64,000 bases of DNA from Sinorhizobium sojae CCBAU 05684 (GCF_002288525.1 NZ_CP023067.1:248001-312000), one strand, 5' to 3'. Counted from the stretch's first letter, positions 48,416-58,513 are shown. Notes: generated from the letters alone by a model not told the origin. Made by a program: numbers and translations.

Positions 48416-49114
48416 TCAGGGCGCCCAGTAAACCTGCAGCGGCGAGGCCGCACGCCGGAGCACGGCGCGGATCGGCATCTCCGCCTCCTCGCCCGGCATT
48501 TCGGCGCGGGCAAGAACCTCCTTCTTGGCGTCGCCTTCGATATGCAGCACCAGGTAACCGGCGTCCTGAAGGCTGGAGAAGGTGAGGGTCAGGCGGGTCT
48601 CGCCGGCGCCGTCAGCCTCCATGGTGATCACGCCGCGCGGCGTCGCGGGATCGAGGGCTTCCTCAAGCCGCGTCCCGCCGGGAAAGAACGATGCGGTATG
48701 CCCGTCCGTTCCCATCCCGAGCACGACGACATCGAAGGGGGAATTGAGATCTGCGACTGCTGCGCTCGCCTTGGCGGCCGCCTCCTCGGCGCTTGCCGCA
48801 TCATGGTAGAGCGGCACGAAACGCGCTTCGGCAGCCCTGTTCTTGAGGAGGTTGGCGGCGACCAGCCCATGATTGGAGCGGTTGCTCTCTGGCGGGACGA
48901 AACGCTCGTCCACGAGCGTAACACTCACTTTAGCCCAATCGAGTTCACGTTGCGACAGAGCCTGGAAGAATGCCTTGGGCGTAGAGCCGCCCGAGACGGC
49001 GATGCTGGCGTTGCCGCGGGACTTGACTGCCGCCTCGAGCCTGGCGCCGACGGCATGCGCCAGTGCTTCCGCCAGCATTTCCCCGTTTTCGTATCTGTGC
49101 AGGGTAGCGCTCAT
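48416..49114 (-). CDS. pgl: Pgl, 6-phosphogluconolactonase
   Basis: The 232-residue protein is of the DevB type, hydrolysing 6-phosphogluconolactone. Motifs: AVSGGSTPKAFFQALSQREL, WAKVSVTLVDERFVPPESN and VVLGMGTDGHTASFFPG, all family hallmarks. It starts nine bases after zwf, with AGGACC upstream of the ATG. It links Zwf to Edd. Confidence 0.95.
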   Translation of the reverse strand: MSATLHRYENGEMLAEALAHAVGARLEAAVKSRGNASIAVSGGSTPKAFFQALSQRELDWAKVSVTLVDERFVPPESNRSNHGLVAANLLKNRAAEARFVPLYHDAASAEEAAAKASAAVADLNSPFDVVVLGMGTDGHTASFFPGGTRLEEALDPATPRGVITMEADGAGETRLTLTFSSLQDAGYLVLHIEGDAKKEVLARAEMPGEEAEMPIRAVLRRAASPLQVYWAP

Positions 49115-49123
49115 CGACCGGTC

Positions 49124-50599
49124 CTAGATTGCATCGTTCCAGGTGCGACCATCGCGCTCGATCAGCGCGATCGCCTGGCTCGGTCCCCAGGTGCCCGCTG
49201 TGTAGCCCTGCACCTGTTGCCCCGTCGTTTCCCAGGCCTTCAGGATCGGGTCGATCCATTGCCATGCCGCCTCCACCTCGTCGCGGCGCACGAAGAGCGT
49301 CTGGTTATTGCGGATGACGTCGAGCAGCAGCCGCTCGTAAGCATCGGCATTGCGCGCGTCGAAGGCCTCGGCGAAGCTCATGTCGAGCGACACGTTCCTG
49401 AGCCGCATGCCGCCCGGGCCGGGGTCCTTGATCATCAGCGATTGCTTGACGCCCTCGTTGGGCTGCAGCCGGATCATCAACTGGTTGGCGGAGATGCGGC
49501 CGGCGCTGTGGTCGAAGATCGAGTGCGGGATCTGCTTGAAGGTAATGACGATCTCCGACATGCGGCCCGCCATGCGTTTGCCGGTGCGGATGTAGAAGGG
49601 CACGCCTGCCCAGCGCCAGCTGCTGATCTCGGCCTTGATAGCCACGAAGGTTTCCGTGTTGGAAACGCCGCCTTCCAACTCCTCGAGATAGCCTTTGACC
49701 GGACCGCCGGCCGAGGCGCCGGCGCGATATTGGCCGCGTACGGTCACCTGCTCGGCATTGCTGGCGGTAATAGGCTTCAGCGCGCGCAGCACTTTCAGCT
49801 TTTCGTCGCGCACCGCCTCAGCGTCCATCGAAGTCGGCGCTTCCATCGCCACGAAGCAGATGAGCTGGAGAATGTGGTTCTGCACCATGTCGCGCAGCGC
49901 GCCAGCCTTGTCGTAATAGCCGGCGCGATTTTCGAGACCAACCGATTCCGAAACGGTGATCTGCACGTGATCGATATGGGCCGAGTTCCACAAGGGCTCG
50001 TAGAGCGCATTGGCGAAGCGCAGCGCCATCAGATTCTGCACCGTCTCCTTGCCGAGGTAGTGATCGATGCGGAAGATCTGTTCCTCCCGGAAAACCTTGC
50101 CGATCGTGTCGTTCAGTTCGTTTGCAGAAGCGAGGTCGCGTCCGATCGGCTTCTCGACGACGATGCGGGTGCTCCTCGTGATCAGCTTGTTATCGCGGAT
50201 CCGCTCCGAAATATCGCCGAAGATGGCGGGCCCGACGGCGAGATAGAAGGCGCGGATGCGGTCCTTGCCTTCATCGAGAGTCTTTTTGAGATCATCCCAG
50301 CCCTGCTCCGACTTGGCGTCGACCGAGACGTAGAAAATGCGGGCCGTAAACTTGGCCACTTCCACTTCGTCGAACTCGCCCGGCTTCAGATGTTCCTTCA
50401 GCGCGTCGGTTGCGAATCTGCGGTATTCGTCGTGGGTAAGGGCCGCGCGCGATGCGCCGATGATGCGGGTCGGCTCCGTCAGCTGGCCCTCCATCTGCCG
50501 GTGGTAAAGTGCCGGCAGCAGCTTGCGTTCGGCAAGATCGCCGGTTCCCCCGAAGACGACATAATCGAAGGGTTCGACGGGAATGATCTGGCTGCTCAT
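49124..50599 (-). CDS. zwf: Zwf, glucose-6-phosphate 1-dehydrogenase
   Basis: Zwf oxidises glucose-6-phosphate with NADP. The 491-residue product has the coenzyme loop VVFGGTGDLAERKLLPALY at about 14-32 and the active-site motif RIDHYLGKE at 177-185, plus EKPIGRDLASANELN. It begins the zwf-pgl-edd run. The upstream region (50600-50740) is shared with the tail of the oxidase gene and has an AT-rich patch around 50636-50652. Confidence 0.97.
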   Translation of the reverse strand: MSSQIIPVEPFDYVVFGGTGDLAERKLLPALYHRQMEGQLTEPTRIIGASRAALTHDEYRRFATDALKEHLKPGEFDEVEVAKFTARIFYVSVDAKSEQGWDDLKKTLDEGKDRIRAFYLAVGPAIFGDISERIRDNKLITRSTRIVVEKPIGRDLASANELNDTIGKVFREEQIFRIDHYLGKETVQNLMALRFANALYEPLWNSAHIDHVQITVSESVGLENRAGYYDKAGALRDMVQNHILQLICFVAMEAPTSMDAEAVRDEKLKVLRALKPITASNAEQVTVRGQYRAGASAGGPVKGYLEELEGGVSNTETFVAIKAEISSWRWAGVPFYIRTGKRMAGRMSEIVITFKQIPHSIFDHSAGRISANQLMIRLQPNEGVKQSLMIKDPGPGGMRLRNVSLDMSFAEAFDARNADAYERLLLDVIRNNQTLFVRRDEVEAAWQWIDPILKAWETTGQQVQGYTAGTWGPSQAIALIERDGRTWNDAI

Positions 50600-50740
50600 G
50601 GGATATCTCGATCTCGTTGAGGTCAGGGCAGGTATAATCTAATCGATTTAAAAGCGCTAGGGTGCAACGCAACAAAATGTATCCGCGCTGCATTTTCTGC
50701 CGCTTTTTTCCTGTGTCCGGATGCTGGCCCGATCAGCTCT

Positions 50741-52027
50741 TCAAAGCCGGTCGCGCAGGGCATACCAGCTGAGGGCCAGGAACAGGAGCGCTGACCGGAA
50801 CCGGGTTCCGCCTGGAAAAGCCGGTATTTTCAAATCCTTGATGAGATCGAGCTGTGTATCTCTACCCAGCGCAAGGTCCGCATAGAGCTTGCCGCAATAG
50901 TTGGAGAGCATGACGCCGTGACCGGAATAGCCGCCGATCGTCACGACACCCGGCATGACCTCGCGGCAGAATGGCTGGCGCGGCATGGTAATGCCGACGG
51001 CGCCGCCCCAGGCATGGGGGATCTCGATATCCGCAAGCGCCGGGTAGATCTCCCGGATCTGGCGGCGGATATGGCTCGAAATGTCGCGCGGATTGTCGGC
51101 CGTGTAGGCCTCCCGGCCGCCGAACAGCAGCCGCCCGTCCTTCGACTTACGAAAATAGCGCACGACGAAACGCGAATCGTCGACGGATTCGCCGCCCGGA
51201 AGAACGCCGGGGTGCTCGGTAAGGACCGTCGTGGCGCCGATGAAGGAGCGGATCGGCATGACATGGCTCGCCGTCACCGGGTCGAGATTGCCGATATAGG
51301 CGTTGCAGGCGATCAGCGCCCGGTCCGCTGTGATGGTCCCCCGCTCGGTCTCGATCAACACCGCGCCGCCCCGTTTGTCGATCTTGAGTGCCTTTGTCTC
51401 TTCGTAGAGATTGGCGCCCGCAAGGGCAGCCTGTTCAGCCAGGCCGACCAGGAGCTTCATCGGATGGATATGGCCGGTGCCGGTGTCGCGAATGCCGAAG
51501 CGGTAATGTGAGGAGCCGAGGCGGCTTGCGGTTTCCTCGCGACCCATGAAGGAGAGATGCGGATAGCCGAAGCGTTCGGCCATCACCTCCACGTGGCCAA
51601 GGTACTCCTTCTCGAGACTGTCCTTGTGGCTGACCGAGAGCTGGCCCGGTACGAACTCGATGTCGATCGCGTGTTCCCGTGCGAAATCCAGCACATAGCG
51701 CTTGGCGCTTTCCGCCATGTCGAAGAGCAGCTGCGCCCGTTCGTGCCCGATTGCCTCCTCGAGATCTTCCGCCCAGGCGCGTTGGCCGGTGCCGAACTGG
51801 CCGCCATTGCGGCCCGATGCGCCGTCGCCGAAGCGGCAGGCGTCGATCAAGGTGACGTCGACACCGTTCTTCGAAAGATTGTAGGCCGCTTGCAACCCCG
51901 TATATCCGCCGCCGATGACGGCGACGTCGGCTTTGCGCGAGCCGGCCATCGCCGGATAGGAGGGCCTCGCGGGCATGCTTGCCTCGTACCAGGAGATTCC
52001 GGGCGAGATCGGGCTTTGCCAGGTCAT
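50741..52027 (-). CDS. FAD-dependent oxidoreductase, PuuB-like
   Basis: The 428-residue flavoprotein has a DAO-family fold: the dinucleotide loop VAVIGGGYTGLQAAYNLSKN at about 34-53, then GASGRNGGQFGTGQRAW, and a C-terminal GYSGHGVMLSNYCGKLYADL. It resembles gamma-glutamylputrescine oxidase and starts 15 bases after a glutamine-synthetase-like gene, which supports that role. GGAAGG lies upstream. A hydrophobic tail ends the protein. The exact amine substrate is not proved. Confidence 0.8.
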   Translation of the reverse strand: MTWQSPISPGISWYEASMPARPSYPAMAGSRKADVAVIGGGYTGLQAAYNLSKNGVDVTLIDACRFGDGASGRNGGQFGTGQRAWAEDLEEAIGHERAQLLFDMAESAKRYVLDFAREHAIDIEFVPGQLSVSHKDSLEKEYLGHVEVMAERFGYPHLSFMGREETASRLGSSHYRFGIRDTGTGHIHPMKLLVGLAEQAALAGANLYEETKALKIDKRGGAVLIETERGTITADRALIACNAYIGNLDPVTASHVMPIRSFIGATTVLTEHPGVLPGGESVDDSRFVVRYFRKSKDGRLLFGGREAYTADNPRDISSHIRRQIREIYPALADIEIPHAWGGAVGITMPRQPFCREVMPGVVTIGGYSGHGVMLSNYCGKLYADLALGRDTQLDLIKDLKIPAFPGGTRFRSALLFLALSWYALRDRL

Positions 52028-52042
52028 GGGGACGCCTTCCGG

Positions 52043-53479
52043 TCAGACGTTCAGGAGCAGGAATTCACGTTCCCACGGGCTGATGACCTGCATGAAGGTC
52101 TCGAATTCGCCGCGCTTCACGCCGGCATAGATGGCGATGAATTCGGCACTGAAAACGTCGGTGAGCGAGGGCGCCGACTCGAGCAGCGACACCGCCTCGA
52201 GCAGCCCGCGCGGCAGGTCGATCTCGCCCTCATTCGCGGTGTCCTCGGTGGGGGGCGTCGGTTGCAGGTTCTCGACGATGCCCAGATAGCCGCAGCCGAG
52301 CGAGGCGGCGAGTGCCAGATAGGGATTGGCATCCGAACTCGGCAGCCGGTTCTCGATGCGCCTTGCGGCGGGATCCGAAACGGGAATACGGAAAGCCGTC
52401 GTCCGGTTGTCGTAGCCCCAGGCCGTGTTCACCGGCGCTGCCATGTCCGGGGTCAGACGTCTGTAGGAGTTCACATAGGGCGCCATCATCGACAGAGTTC
52501 TCGGCACGTAATGCTGCATGCCGCCGACGAAGGCGAAGAATTCCTTGGAGGGGGAGCCGTCGGGATTGGAGAAGATATTGCGCCCGGTGGCGATATCGAT
52601 CACCGACTGGTGGATGTGCATGGCCGAGCCCGGCTGGCCCTGCATCGGCTTGGCCATGAAGGTGGCAAAGATTCCGTGCTTCAGCGCCGCTTCGCGGATC
52701 GTGCGCTTGAACAGGAAGACCTGGTCGGCAAGCTCGATCGGGTCACCGTGCCTGAGATTGATTTCGAGCTGAGCCGGCCCCTCTTCATGGATGAGCGTAT
52801 CGATCTCGAGACCCTGCTTTTCCGAAAAGTGGTAAATGTCGTCGATCAGCTCGTCGAACTCGTTTATCCCGGCGATCGAATAGCCCTGGCCGCCGAGAAT
52901 GGAACGGCCGGAGCGGCCCTTCGGGGGCCGCAGCGGATAATCCGGGTCATCGTTCTGGGCAACGAGGTAGAATTCGATCTCAGGGGCGACAACCGCTCTC
53001 CAGCCCTTCTGGCGGTAAAGCTCGACCACGCGCTTCAGGACGTTGCGCGGCGTATAGCTGATCTGCTCGCCCTGGGAGCCGACGATGTCGCAGATCACCT
53101 GCGCCGTCGGATCACTTTCCCACGGAACGATAGAAAGCGTCGAAAGATCCGGCACCAGCTTGATGTCGCTGTCGCGCGAGTCGTAACGGAACTGCCCGGT
53201 CTCATCGGGATATTCGCCGGAAATCGTGTGGCGGTAGATGGCCGAAGGCAGTGCGAGCGAGGTGTTGGAGGTGAATTTCGAGGTCGGCATCATCTTGCCG
53301 CGCGGCACCCCGGCCAGGTCGGGCGTGATGCATTCGATGTCCTCGATGCCGCGGATCTTGAGCCATTCGACCGCTTCATTCCAGGTTTTGACGCCGCGGG
53401 CTGAATGCACGTCGAGGGGTATTTTCGAACTCTTGCTGACCTTTGCTGTCTCTTGGGCAACACTTCTCTTGGAAGACAT
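52043..53479 (-). CDS. Glutamine-synthetase family protein, PuuA-like
   Basis: The 478-residue protein has the glutamine synthetase C-terminal fold (VVAPEIEFYLVAQNDDPD, MHIHQSVIDIATGRNIFSN, NSYRRLTPDMAAPVNTAWGY and the ammonia-side ENRLPSSDANPYLALAA). It lacks the usual GlnA adenylylation loop, as in gamma-glutamylpolyamine synthetases (PuuA). With the following oxidase it would convert putrescine to gamma-glutamyl-aminobutyraldehyde. The start faces the divergent gene at 53693. Confidence 0.82.
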   Translation of the reverse strand: MSSKRSVAQETAKVSKSSKIPLDVHSARGVKTWNEAVEWLKIRGIEDIECITPDLAGVPRGKMMPTSKFTSNTSLALPSAIYRHTISGEYPDETGQFRYDSRDSDIKLVPDLSTLSIVPWESDPTAQVICDIVGSQGEQISYTPRNVLKRVVELYRQKGWRAVVAPEIEFYLVAQNDDPDYPLRPPKGRSGRSILGGQGYSIAGINEFDELIDDIYHFSEKQGLEIDTLIHEEGPAQLEINLRHGDPIELADQVFLFKRTIREAALKHGIFATFMAKPMQGQPGSAMHIHQSVIDIATGRNIFSNPDGSPSKEFFAFVGGMQHYVPRTLSMMAPYVNSYRRLTPDMAAPVNTAWGYDNRTTAFRIPVSDPAARRIENRLPSSDANPYLALAASLGCGYLGIVENLQPTPPTEDTANEGEIDLPRGLLEAVSLLESAPSLTDVFSAEFIAIYAGVKRGEFETFMQVISPWEREFLLLNV

Positions 53480-53692
53480 AAATCACCGGATTTGGCTTCG
53501 GATAGCGCATCATAGCTACAGATTGCCGATTGGCTACTGCATGTTTCCTCAAATCGAATTTGAAATGACTACAAAGCACGCCGCACCCGAATTGCGGCTC
53601 CGAACGTGCGCCGCACGGCTCCCTGGAGCTCTTGGGAATTGACATTTGGCTGGCCTCCGGGAAGGAAAAGCCGAAACGCGGAGAGGTATTGC

Positions 53693-54877
53693 GTGGCCGA
53701 AAAGCAGGATGTGGTGATCATTGGGGCAGGCGCCGCCGGGATGATGTGCGCGATCGAAGCGGCAAAGCGCGGACGGCGCGTTCTCGTGCTCGACCACGGC
53801 AAGGCTCCGGGGGAGAAGATCCGGATTTCCGGCGGCGGCCGCTGCAACTTCACAAATATTCATGCGGGCCCGAAGAACTTCCTTTCCGACAATCCGCATT
53901 TCTGCAAGTCGGCGCTTGCGCGGTATCGCCCGCAGGACTTCGTGGCGCTCGTCGAGCGCCACGGCATTGCCTGGCACGAGAAGACGCTGGGGCAGCTCTT
54001 CTGCGATCGATCGGCCAAGGACATCGTCGGCATGCTGCTCACTGAGATGAAGCAGGGCGGTGCGGCCTTGCGGCTCGAGACGGCGATCTCCACGATCGAG
54101 CGGATCGCATCGGGCTTCCGCTTGACAACGGGTGGCGGTGCGATCGAGGCAGCCTCGCTGGTTGTCGCGAGTGGAGGAAAGTCTATTCCGAAAATGGGAG
54201 CGACGGGCCTCGCTTACCGGGTGGCGGAGCAGTTCGGGCTACCTGTGGTCGAGACGCGACCGGCGCTGGTGCCGCTGACGCTCGATCCGGCGCAACTCGA
54301 AAAGCTTGGCGCACTCGCCGGTGTCGCTGCCGATGCCGAGGTGCGCTTCGGCAAGGCTGCCTTTCGCGAGGCGGTGCTAGTCACACACCGTGGGTTAAGC
54401 GGCCCGGCAATCCTGCAGATCTCCTCCTTCTGGCGCGAAGGCGCGGAGATCGTGTTGAGGCTGATGCCGGAGGTCGACATTGCCGCAGTCCTCAAGGCAA
54501 TGCGCCGCACCAACGGGCGCCAGGCGCCACAGACGGCGCTCGCCGAGATCCTGCCGCGACGGCTCGCGCATTTCTTCGCCGAGGAGACAAGGCTGACGGG
54601 GCGGCTGCTTGCCGATCTCTCGGACAGGGCGATCGACGCGCTGGCGGCGTCTGTCCAGGCCTGGACATTGAAGCCCGCCGGCTCCGAGGGATACCGGACG
54701 GCCGAAGTGACGCTCGGCGGAGTCGATACGCGCGCGCTCGATTCAAAGTCGATGCAGGCACGAGACGTTCCCGGGCTCTATTTCATCGGCGAATGCGTGG
54801 ACGTGACCGGCTGGCTCGGCGGCTATAATTTTCAATGGGCCTGGGCTTCCGGCTTCTCCGCCGGTCAAGCGGTGTAA
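53693..54877 (+). CDS. YhiN/HI0933-type NAD(P)/FAD-dependent flavoprotein
   Basis: The 394-residue protein starts with GTG 53693 (GAGAGG seven bases upstream). The FAD loop VVIIGAGAAGMMCAIEAAKR is near the N-terminus, followed by the family signature GKAPGEKIRISGGGRCNFTN. The C-terminal end, LYFIGECVDVTGWLGGYNFQ, is also a hallmark of HI0933-like proteins. The biochemical role of this family is unknown. It is divergent from the glutamine-synthetase-like gene. Confidence 0.88.
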   Translation: MAEKQDVVIIGAGAAGMMCAIEAAKRGRRVLVLDHGKAPGEKIRISGGGRCNFTNIHAGPKNFLSDNPHFCKSALARYRPQDFVALVERHGIAWHEKTLGQLFCDRSAKDIVGMLLTEMKQGGAALRLETAISTIERIASGFRLTTGGGAIEAASLVVASGGKSIPKMGATGLAYRVAEQFGLPVVETRPALVPLTLDPAQLEKLGALAGVAADAEVRFGKAAFREAVLVTHRGLSGPAILQISSFWREGAEIVLRLMPEVDIAAVLKAMRRTNGRQAPQTALAEILPRRLAHFFAEETRLTGRLLADLSDRAIDALAASVQAWTLKPAGSEGYRTAEVTLGGVDTRALDSKSMQARDVPGLYFIGECVDVTGWLGGYNFQWAWASGFSAGQAV

Positions 54878-55559
54878 CGACCGCGCAAAAATGGTGATTT
54901 GCTTCTTCAGCCATTGTTAATGGAAATGGCCGAACCTCGTCTTCATGGCTGCAAAGGCCGCACTGGCGGAATGGCTCGCAAACGGAAACCGCACTGTTTC
55001 CATTTCATGGACTTTCCTCAGCAGCAGGATGGTTGCACCATGAAGCGCATGGCAGGCCGGGGCCTGCCAGCCGAGTGTCAAGGACAGGAAGCCATGCAAA
55101 AGCAACGCCGCCGCCCCCGCGCCATCGCTATTGCCCGCACCGGGGAAAGCCGCTCCGAAGCGGAACTCATCGCCTTTGCCGCATTTCTCGCTCTCTTCGT
55201 GATCGCAACTGTCGCTATTTTTCTCTCCTTCTGACACGGCGGTTCTTGCCGGGGAGGCGAGCTGTCGCCTCACGATCATCGGCTAGCATCTGGGGTCGCC
55301 GCGCTTATAAGATTGTTAATCGTTGCGCCCGAATATGGCCGCCACGTGAGTCCGCAAGGTCCTTGCTGCCGACAGGCAGTGCGGTCCCGCAATGATTGCC
55401 GGGCGGACTGGCGGCGAGCGCCGCATGATCTTCAAAAGTATCAGCCTGTTTGCGCATCGGGTGGCACCCTGGCTCCAATGTTGACGGCGTTTGCGTCGCA
55501 CGGGTCGAGTTTCAGGCCGCTGGGGGAGGCGAAACGCGCGTTGGGAGCCGAGGTATTCC
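54878..55559. other. Long intergenic region with one possible micro-gene
   Basis: These 682 bases separate the flavoprotein and chemoreceptor genes. Apart from the 46-codon frame at 55094, I see no gene or strong hairpin. The final bases hold GGGAGCCGAGG, the ribosome binding site of the chemoreceptor. The chemoreceptor promoter should lie in 55235-55550. Confidence 0.5.
55094..55234 (+). CDS. Possible 46-residue membrane micro-protein
   Basis: From ATG 55094 (AGGA five bases upstream) a short frame encodes a basic start (MQKQRRRPRAIAIARTGES) and a C-terminal membrane helix (IAFAAFLALFVIATVAIFLS). The layout is like other tail-anchored small proteins. There is no family assignment, and it could be chance. 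Confidence 0.5.
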   Translation: MQKQRRRPRAIAIARTGESRSEAELIAFAAFLALFVIATVAIFLSF

Positions 55560-58085
55560 ATGCTCATTGACAGGATTCTTGCTCGTTTCAAGATTCAAAC
55601 GAAGGTTCTGTTCTTCATCCTGCCCTTCGTCGTCAGCATCTCAGCGGTTGGCTTGACCGGCCTCTATGCCTCGGGCCTGCTGCAGGGTCGAATGGAAATC
55701 TCGAACAGCGTCCTGCAGAGCTTGAGCGGCTTCAAGGACGTCTATGCGGAAATGAACCAGTTCCTGCACGAGACCACCGAGGAAAGCCGCAAGGCGGTGG
55801 AGGACACGATTGCTGCACAAAAGGACGTTCTGGCTGCGACCGCCGCGCAGGTCGCCGGCGCGAGCGGGGAGCAGGAACTCGCTGACGCGATCGCCGCTAC
55901 GAGCGACATCGAAACCCGTATCGACGGCCTCTGGACCTTGCACGAGGGCGAGCAGCAACTGCGCCTGGCGACCAGAGCCAATCTGGAAACGCTGGCCGCC
56001 GAGCAGGTGAAGATCAGCGAACAGACCAATGACCTGCAATACGCGGTGCGCAAGGACGAGAATGCGGCGAAGACGCTGCTGCGCAACGCTGAAAAGCTCC
56101 TGCGCGCCGGCCGCTTCTATAACGAATTCGCCACCGAGGTGAGTAGCGCGGTGACCGCGGAGGACAAGCTGAAGGTCGCCCAGGCACGCTTTCCGATGAT
56201 CGGCCGTACGCAGCGCGACATCTTCGCCCTGCTGCCAAAGGAGGAGAAATCTCTCTCCGAGACAGTCAATTCGGCTTCAGGTGCGATCGGCGCGATCATC
56301 AGGGCGCCCGCCGGACCCGAGACACTTGCGGGGCTTTCCAAATATGTCGACCGCTTCCGCAATGCGAGCTTCCGCCTCGAGGCCGCTGCCGTCGGCAAGA
56401 TGCGCGAGGCGACGCAGATCTTCAGTGAACTCGATGGCAAGATTGCCAGCACCGAGTCGGTATTGACGGCGATGCGCCGACTGTCGGTATCGCTTACCGA
56501 CATCCAGATCTCCGCGGCCGCATTCCTCGGCAACACGACGGAGGAGAACCGCCAGGCGCTGCTCGACAAGTTTTTGGCCGTGCAGACCAATCTGACCACC
56601 CTGCGCGGCATTGCAAAGGACGCGACTTCGTTCGAAGCCATGGCCGACGCAATCGTGCCGGTCGTCAACGCAATGAAGAAGGATGGCGTCGAACTGGTCG
56701 AGATTACCGGCAAGCGGAAGGCGGAGTTCAACGCGGCAGGCGCATCGATTGACCAGATATGGAACGACCTGACCGGCTTTGCCGAGCAGCAGAAGGTTGC
56801 TGCTGGTACGGAGCGCCAGGAAGCCAATCAGATTTCCGTTGGCGCCACGATTGCCGGCGTTGTGATTGCACTGCTCGCGGGCATTGCGCTCACATTGACG
56901 CTGAAGCGGCCGATCGGTCAGATCACCGCGGCCATGCGCCGCCTTGCAGACGGCCTGCTCGATACGGCCATCGACGGCGATGGCCGACGCGATGAGATCG
57001 GCGACATGGCGCGCGCCCTTGGGATCTTCAAGGAGAATGCCCTGTCGAAGGTGCGCATCGAGGCCGAAAGCGCCGAACAGCGCGCCCGCGCCGAGGCAGA
57101 GCGCAGCCGCAACGACGCGGAGAAGCAGGAACTCGACCGGCAGATCGACCTGGCGGTGAATGAGCTGGCGGCGGGTCTCGGGCGCCTGGCGCAGGGTGAT
57201 GTGTCGCAACAGATCGAGGTGCCATTCGACGGCCGCCTGGAGCAACTGCGGCTCGATTTCAATGGATCGCTCATGCGGCTGCAGGATACGCTGGCGCAGA
57301 TCCGCGCCAACGCCCAGGCGATCCAGCAGGGCGGCGCCGACATGCATCATTCGGCCGACTCGCTCTCGAAACGCACCGAGGCGCAAGCGGCCTCTCTCGA
57401 GCAGACCGCCGCGGCCGTCGACCAGATCACAGTGACCGTGCGCTCCTCCGCCGAGCGTGCCCACGAGGCGAACCAGGCCGTGTCGCAGACCAAGAAGAGT
57501 GCCGACAGTTCGGCAACGGTCGTCACCAATGCCATCGCGGCCATGGGCCGCATCGAAGATGCCTCGCACCAGATCGAGCAAATCATCGAAGTGATCGACG
57601 ACATCGCCTTCCAGACCAACCTCCTGGCTCTCAATGCCGGCATCGAAGCGGCGCGTGCGGGCGAAGCGGGCAAGGGCTTTGCGGTCGTGGCCCAGGAGGT
57701 GCGCGAACTGGCGCAGCGCTCGGCCGAGGCGGCGCACCAGATCAAGGAGCTCATCAACAAGTCGACGGAAGAGGTCAATTCCGGCTCGCTGCTCGTCAAG
57801 GAGACGGGAGCCGTGCTTGCCTCGATCAGCTCCGAGATCGTCACCGTCAGTCAACATGTCGAGATGATCGCCACCGCCAGCCGCGATCAGGCGACGGCGC
57901 TGAACGAGGTCAATGGCTCGGTCAACCAGATGGACCAGATGACCCAGCAGAATGCCCTGATGGTAGAGGAGGCGACGGCGACCAGCCGGGCACTCGCCAA
58001 TCAGGCGGATGCGCTGATGATGCTGGTCGGGCAGTTCCGGCTGGAGCCGGAACGCGGAGCGGGTGAGGTTTATCGCGCCGCCTGA
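55560..58085 (+). CDS. Methyl-accepting chemotaxis protein with a large helical periplasmic domain
   Basis: The 841-residue chemoreceptor has helix 1 at about 15-36, a periplasmic region of about 390 residues (37-425), helix 2 at about 426-446, a HAMP domain, a second HAMP-like segment (about 535-580) and the signalling tip ([20 protein letters not shown]). The sensory part is predicted all-helical with no Cache motifs, as in helical-bundle receptors; McpZ of S. meliloti is a possible ortholog. No C-terminal CheR-binding pentapeptide is seen (it ends EVYRAA). GAGG lies eight bases before ATG 55560. Confidence 0.93.
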   Translation: MLIDRILARFKIQTKVLFFILPFVVSISAVGLTGLYASGLLQGRMEISNSVLQSLSGFKDVYAEMNQFLHETTEESRKAVEDTIAAQKDVLAATAAQVAGASGEQELADAIAATSDIETRIDGLWTLHEGEQQLRLATRANLETLAAEQVKISEQTNDLQYAVRKDENAAKTLLRNAEKLLRAGRFYNEFATEVSSAVTAEDKLKVAQARFPMIGRTQRDIFALLPKEEKSLSETVNSASGAIGAIIRAPAGPETLAGLSKYVDRFRNASFRLEAAAVGKMREATQIFSELDGKIASTESVLTAMRRLSVSLTDIQISAAAFLGNTTEENRQALLDKFLAVQTNLTTLRGIAKDATSFEAMADAIVPVVNAMKKDGVELVEITGKRKAEFNAAGASIDQIWNDLTGFAEQQKVAAGTERQEANQISVGATIAGVVIALLAGIALTLTLKRPIGQITAAMRRLADGLLDTAIDGDGRRDEIGDMARALGIFKENALSKVRIEAESAEQRARAEAERSRNDAEKQELDRQIDLAVNELAAGLGRLAQGDVSQQIEVPFDGRLEQLRLDFNGSLMRLQDTLAQIRANAQAIQQGGADMHHSADSLSKRTEAQAASLEQTAAAVDQITVTVRSSAERAHEANQAVSQTKKSADSSATVVTNAIAAMGRIEDASHQIEQIIEVIDDIAFQTNLLALNAGIEAARAGEAGKGFAVVAQEVRELAQRSAEAAHQIKELINKSTEEVNSGSLLVKETGAVLASISSEIVTVSQHVEMIATASRDQATALNEVNGSVNQMDQMTQQNALMVEEATATSRALANQADALMMLVGQFRLEPERGAGEVYRAA

Positions 58086-58108
58086 TCCATGTCGACGGCA
58101 GCAGATTG

Positions 58109-58136
58109 GACGCCGCGTATTTCAATGCGCGGCGTC
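58109..58136 (+). terminator. Terminator after the chemoreceptor gene
   Basis: GACGCCGCG pairs perfectly with CGCGGCGTC (9 bp, ten-base loop), followed by ATTTGCTTT, 23 bases after the stop. Confidence 0.82.
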
Positions 58137-58231
58137 ATTTGCTTTGAGCCGCAATTTGTGCGGCATCATCAGCCGAATCTCCGCGACCGGCCTCTGATGT
58201 ACGGTCTCCTGTCGATTTTCTAGCAAATCAA

Positions 58232-58321
58232 CCCGACAATCGGACCCGAGTTTCGAAAAGCACGATGCGCAAAGTCAAGAATTTACAGCGTCCTTGTGCG
58301 TCCTGAGGGGTGCACGGCGCC
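58232..58321. repeat. RIME-like dispersed repeat, copy 2
   Basis: CGGACCCGAGTTTCGAAAAG, CACGATGCGCAAAG and the hairpin GTGCGTCC...GGGGTGCAC ending in GGCGCC match copy 1 at 46278-46363. It overlaps the end of the small minus-strand frame at 58283. Confidence 0.65.
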
Positions 58322-58513
58322 GTGAGGCATCACGCCGCGAGTACCATCGCAGTCTTCAGGTATGTCCGTTCGCCGGCGTTTGCGGAACAGCGCAGAAAAC
58401 ATGTGTTCCGCGAGGGTCTCCCTGCATGCGGGCGCGCGCAGGTCGAAGCGTTCGTCAACGCCACGGTTTCTCGACGCCATGTCGAACAGAAAAGCCATTG
58501 CCATCATGTCCAT
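58283..58513 (-). CDS. Possible 76-residue protein divergent from the LysR gene
   Basis: The start at 58513 has a textbook AAGGAG seven bases upstream. The product begins MDMMAMAFLFDMASRNRGVD and has a basic middle (FSALFRKRRRTDIPEDCDG); the last codons run into the RIME-like repeat. No family is recognised. Divergence from a LysR gene is a typical place for its target. The good ribosome binding site is the main support. Confidence 0.45.
   Translation of the reverse strand: MDMMAMAFLFDMASRNRGVDERFDLRAPACRETLAEHMFSALFRKRRRTDIPEDCDGTRGVMPHGAVHPSGRTRTL

Noticed and set aside
46365-50620. Long plus-strand frames across edd, pgl and zwf
   Set aside because: They are shadows of the three well-identified minus-strand genes.
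56277-57857. 526-codon minus-strand frame within the chemoreceptor gene
   Set aside because: It is antisense to the conserved signalling domain and has no recognisable features.
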